A DNA stretch of 64,000 nt from Geothrix rubra. GTDB lineage: Bacteria > Acidobacteriota > Holophagae > Holophagales > Holophagaceae. The stretch's first letter is position 1; every line of letters begins with the position of its first letter. The notes under the pieces were generated by a model. That model searched no databases, was not told the DNA's origin, and saw nothing but the letters and a program-made list of their open reading frames with translations. The translations under genes were made by a program, and so were the position numbers. Below, piece by piece: positions 62,450 to 64,000 of this stretch. Location of the stretch: contig NZ_BSDD01000005.1 in the NCBI RefSeq assembly GCF_030268065.1, positions 126,156-190,155 of the forward strand, given 5' to 3'.

Positions 62450-63181
62450 ATGGAACACCACCCCTCGCTCCTCGCCCAGTGGCTCACCCAGATCCTCCAT
62501 CTGGCCCGCCACGCCTGGCCCGGCTTCGCCCACGGGGAACCGCTCTCCGTCCTGGAGCGCTACGACCACCTGCTGAACGCCCTGCTGGCCGCCCTGGTGG
62601 CCATGGCGATCACGACCCTGGTCCGGAAGAACCTCTCCCGCATTCCCGGCCCCCTGCAGCAGGTCTTCGAGGGGGTGGTCGAGTGGGTGCAGGGCATGAT
62701 TGGCGACAACATCGCCCACCACGGCGAGCGCTACCTCCCCTTCATCGGGACCATGGCCCTCTTCGTGTTCTTCAACAACCTCTTCGGCCTCATCCCGGGC
62801 CTGAGCCCCGCCACCAGCAACTGGAACGTCACCCTCGGCGCGGCCCTGGTGGTCTTCGCCTACTACAACTTCCACGGCATGAAGGAGCAGGGCTTCGGCA
62901 AGTACTGGGCGCACTTCGCGGGCCCCATCTGGTGGCTGATGCCCCTGATGTTCCCCCTCGAGATCCTCGGCCTGCTCAGCCGCATCCTCAGCCACTCCCT
63001 GCGACTCTTTGGCAACATCGCCGGCGAGCACGTGGTGGCGGGCATCTTCTTCGGCCTGATGCCGCTCCTGCTGCCGGTGCCCATGATGGTGCTCGGCCTC
63101 TTCTTCGGCCTGATCCAGACCTTCGTGTTCACGATGCTCGCGGTGATCTACCTGAGTGGCGCGGTCAGCCACGAGCATTGA
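62450..63181 (+). CDS. atpB: ATP synthase Fo subunit a
   Basis: 243 residues with about six membrane helices. The essential Arg is R185 in SLRLFGNIAGEHVV, and the C-terminal helix FGLIQTFVFTMLAVIYLSGAVS carries the conserved Gln. Forms the proton half-channels against the c-ring. Start ATG 12 bases after the AtpI-like gene. Confidence 0.95.
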   Translation: MEHHPSLLAQWLTQILHLARHAWPGFAHGEPLSVLERYDHLLNALLAALVAMAITTLVRKNLSRIPGPLQQVFEGVVEWVQGMIGDNIAHHGERYLPFIGTMALFVFFNNLFGLIPGLSPATSNWNVTLGAALVVFAYYNFHGMKEQGFGKYWAHFAGPIWWLMPLMFPLEILGLLSRILSHSLRLFGNIAGEHVVAGIFFGLMPLLLPVPMMVLGLFFGLIQTFVFTMLAVIYLSGAVSHEH

Positions 63182-63187
63182 ACCTGA

Positions 63188-63216
63188 CGCAGAAAGCGGC
63201 GCAGCCGCTTTCTGCG
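63188..63216 (+). promoter_or_regulatory. perfect 13-bp hairpin between atpB and atpE
   Basis: CGCAGAAAGCGGC and GCCGCTTTCTGCG around a GCA loop, six bases after the atpB stop and 64 bases before the atpE start. No T run follows. A stable stem-loop at this point could set extra expression or mRNA stability of the c subunit, needed in many copies. Confidence 0.55.
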
Positions 63217-63280
63217 CATGTGAAAACCTTCACCCGTCCGGCGGATTCCGAACCCTCCGGGCACAACCAGGAGCACTCCC

Positions 63281-63586
63281 ATGAAGAAGTTCCTCACCAC
63301 CGCCTTCCTCTTCACCCTGGCCGCCGTCGCCTTCGCCCAGGGCGCGCCCGCGGCCGCCCCCGTGGCCAAGAGCCTCTTCGAGGGCCAGTTCACCGCCCAC
63401 ATCGCGCTCGCCATCGCCGCCGCCGGCTGCGGTCTGGCCCAGGGCAAGGCCGTGGTCGCCGCCTGCGAGGGCGTGGCCCGCAACCCCCAGGCCGCCGGCA
63501 ACATCCGCACCACCATGATCATCGGCCTGGCCCTCATCGAGGCCCTCGTGATCTACGTGCTCGTCGCCGCCTTCGCCATCAAGTAG
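63281..63586 (+). CDS. atpE: ATP synthase Fo subunit c with N-terminal signal-peptide-like extension
   Basis: 101 residues. The proteolipid hairpin covers about 38-101 with the polar loop ARNPQ (66-70) and the proton-binding Glu E87 in [10 protein letters not shown]. No Ser/Thr follows E87, so a sodium-type site is not indicated. The first 20 residues ([20 protein letters not shown]) look like a cleavable signal peptide, absent from most bacterial c subunits. GGAG lies eight bases before the ATG. Confidence 0.93.
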   Translation: MKKFLTTAFLFTLAAVAFAQGAPAAAPVAKSLFEGQFTAHIALAIAAAGCGLAQGKAVVAACEGVARNPQAAGNIRTTMIIGLALIEALVIYVLVAAFAIK

Positions 63587-63603
63587 GCCGAACGCCGACC
63601 TTG

Positions 63604-63637
63604 CGGGGCGCCCGGATTCTGGGCGCCCCGTTTTTTT
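63604..63637 (+). terminator. strong intrinsic terminator after atpE
   Basis: CGGGGCGCCC pairs with GGGCGCCCCG (loop of 7), followed by seven T. The classic shape means the transcript stops here, so the remaining ATP synthase genes (atpF, H, A, G, D, C) are not co-transcribed with this unit. Confidence 0.9.
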
Positions 63638-63674
63638 ATGATGCTATCGTCCTGCCGATGAGACTTTCGACGCC

Positions 63675-64000
63675 ATGACTCCCCAGCCCCTCTTCCCCAT
63701 GCCCCCCGAGGTGACCCGCGTGGTCCTCGGTGGGGGGTCGCCCATCGACCTGGACGGGTTGCGGATCCATGCGCCCGAGGACGCCCGGGACTTCGCCCTG
63801 AACTACGGCTACGACATGGGGATCCCCGCCCAGCGGGCCCATGTGGTGAGGGTCTTCGAGGACGCCGTGGACTTCCTGGAGGCCGTGGTCCTGGACGGCA
63901 CGGACCTGCACGTCCCCCCGGACCTCCAGGAACTCGAGGATCCCCTGGACCTCCTGCTGTGGGCCTCGGAGCGTCCCCGCTCGCTCCGCGGCCGCTGGGC
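63675..64000 (+). CDS. conserved hypothetical protein, N-terminal part (runs off the right edge)
   Basis: About 108 codons from the ATG at 63675. GCTATCGT at 63643-63650 is a likely -10. The start VTRVVLGGGSPIDLDGLRIHAPEDARDF and later LHVPPDLQELEDPLDLLLWAS resemble what I remember of the uncharacterised TIGR04552 family of deltaproteobacterial-type genomes, but I am unsure. No signal peptide. Function unknown. Confidence 0.5.
   Translation, partial: MTPQPLFPMPPEVTRVVLGGGSPIDLDGLRIHAPEDARDFALNYGYDMGIPAQRAHVVRVFEDAVDFLEAVVLDGTDLHVPPDLQELEDPLDLLLWASERPRSLRGRW

Overview
This is a GC-rich (roughly two-thirds G+C by eye) chromosomal segment from a Gram-negative-type bacterium. It combines an RND efflux pump, type IV pilus genes with prepilin-type leaders, a complex I cluster without nuoE/F/G, and an ATP synthase locus cut off after atpE. 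My best guess is Acidobacteriota, class Holophagae (Geothrix-like). That is an inference from gene content and codon bias, not a database match. Almost every base is coding, and most adjacent co-directional genes overlap or are spaced by only a few bases.

Layout. 1-4553 (minus): a possible efflux/detoxification unit, in transcription order a DUF2911 protein, a MarR regulator whose start region sits in a 23-bp inverted repeat, a metallo-beta-lactamase-fold hydrolase, an MdtA-like adaptor and the start of an MdtB-like RND pump. 4616-10078 (minus): RhlE helicase, an MscS channel with a cyclic-nucleotide-binding domain, a Cys/Met PLP lyase and HisS. 10077-13486: a secreted amidase whose start codon overlaps the hisS start head-to-head, tRNA-Arg(CCG) with promoter and hairpin, two unrecognised exported proteins and a single-domain response regulator. 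13646-17630: Dcp peptidase, a DUF2062 protein and a PadR/HAAS-like pair. 17652-25322: rpmE-prfA, a duplicated prfA 3' end, a glycine-zipper envelope protein and the heat-shock cluster hrcA-grpE-dnaK-dnaJ.

25338-36007 is a type IV pilus region: a diguanylate-cyclase-like protein and a large unrecognised helical protein face pilB-pilT-pilC-pilin. A membrane sulfatase-fold protein and a second pilin (pilA, with a strong sigma-54-type promoter) follow on the minus strand. 36323-40988 is a surface-glycan island: two GT2 glycosyltransferases, GtrA, a methyltransferase and a GT-C membrane glycosyltransferase. Part of it is clearly more AT-rich than the surroundings. 41153-44432 holds TPR and Sel1 repeat proteins, FabI and a Bcp peroxiredoxin. 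44429-50655 has an oligopeptide-type ABC system reduced to a binding protein and two short permeases, an MdlA-like ABC half-transporter, and a second PilB/GspE ATPase.

50738-61691 is an unbroken nuoABCDHIJKLMN operon behind a good sigma-70-type promoter. It contains the membrane arm and the Q-module, but no NADH-oxidising nuoEFG. 61753-63637 carries atpZ-atpI-atpB-atpE (the Fo start) closed by a strong terminator. A partial conserved hypothetical gene ends the window.

No CRISPR array, prophage, insertion sequence or rRNA was seen. The most unusual items are: the 82-bp duplication of the prfA tail around a 134-bp GC-rich palindromic segment; the shared CATG start of hisS and the amidase; two genes (grpE, mscS-like) whose -10 elements imply leaderless mRNAs; the pilin / sulfatase-fold / c-di-GMP-related neighbourhood; and the split Fo locus with a signal-peptide-like c subunit.
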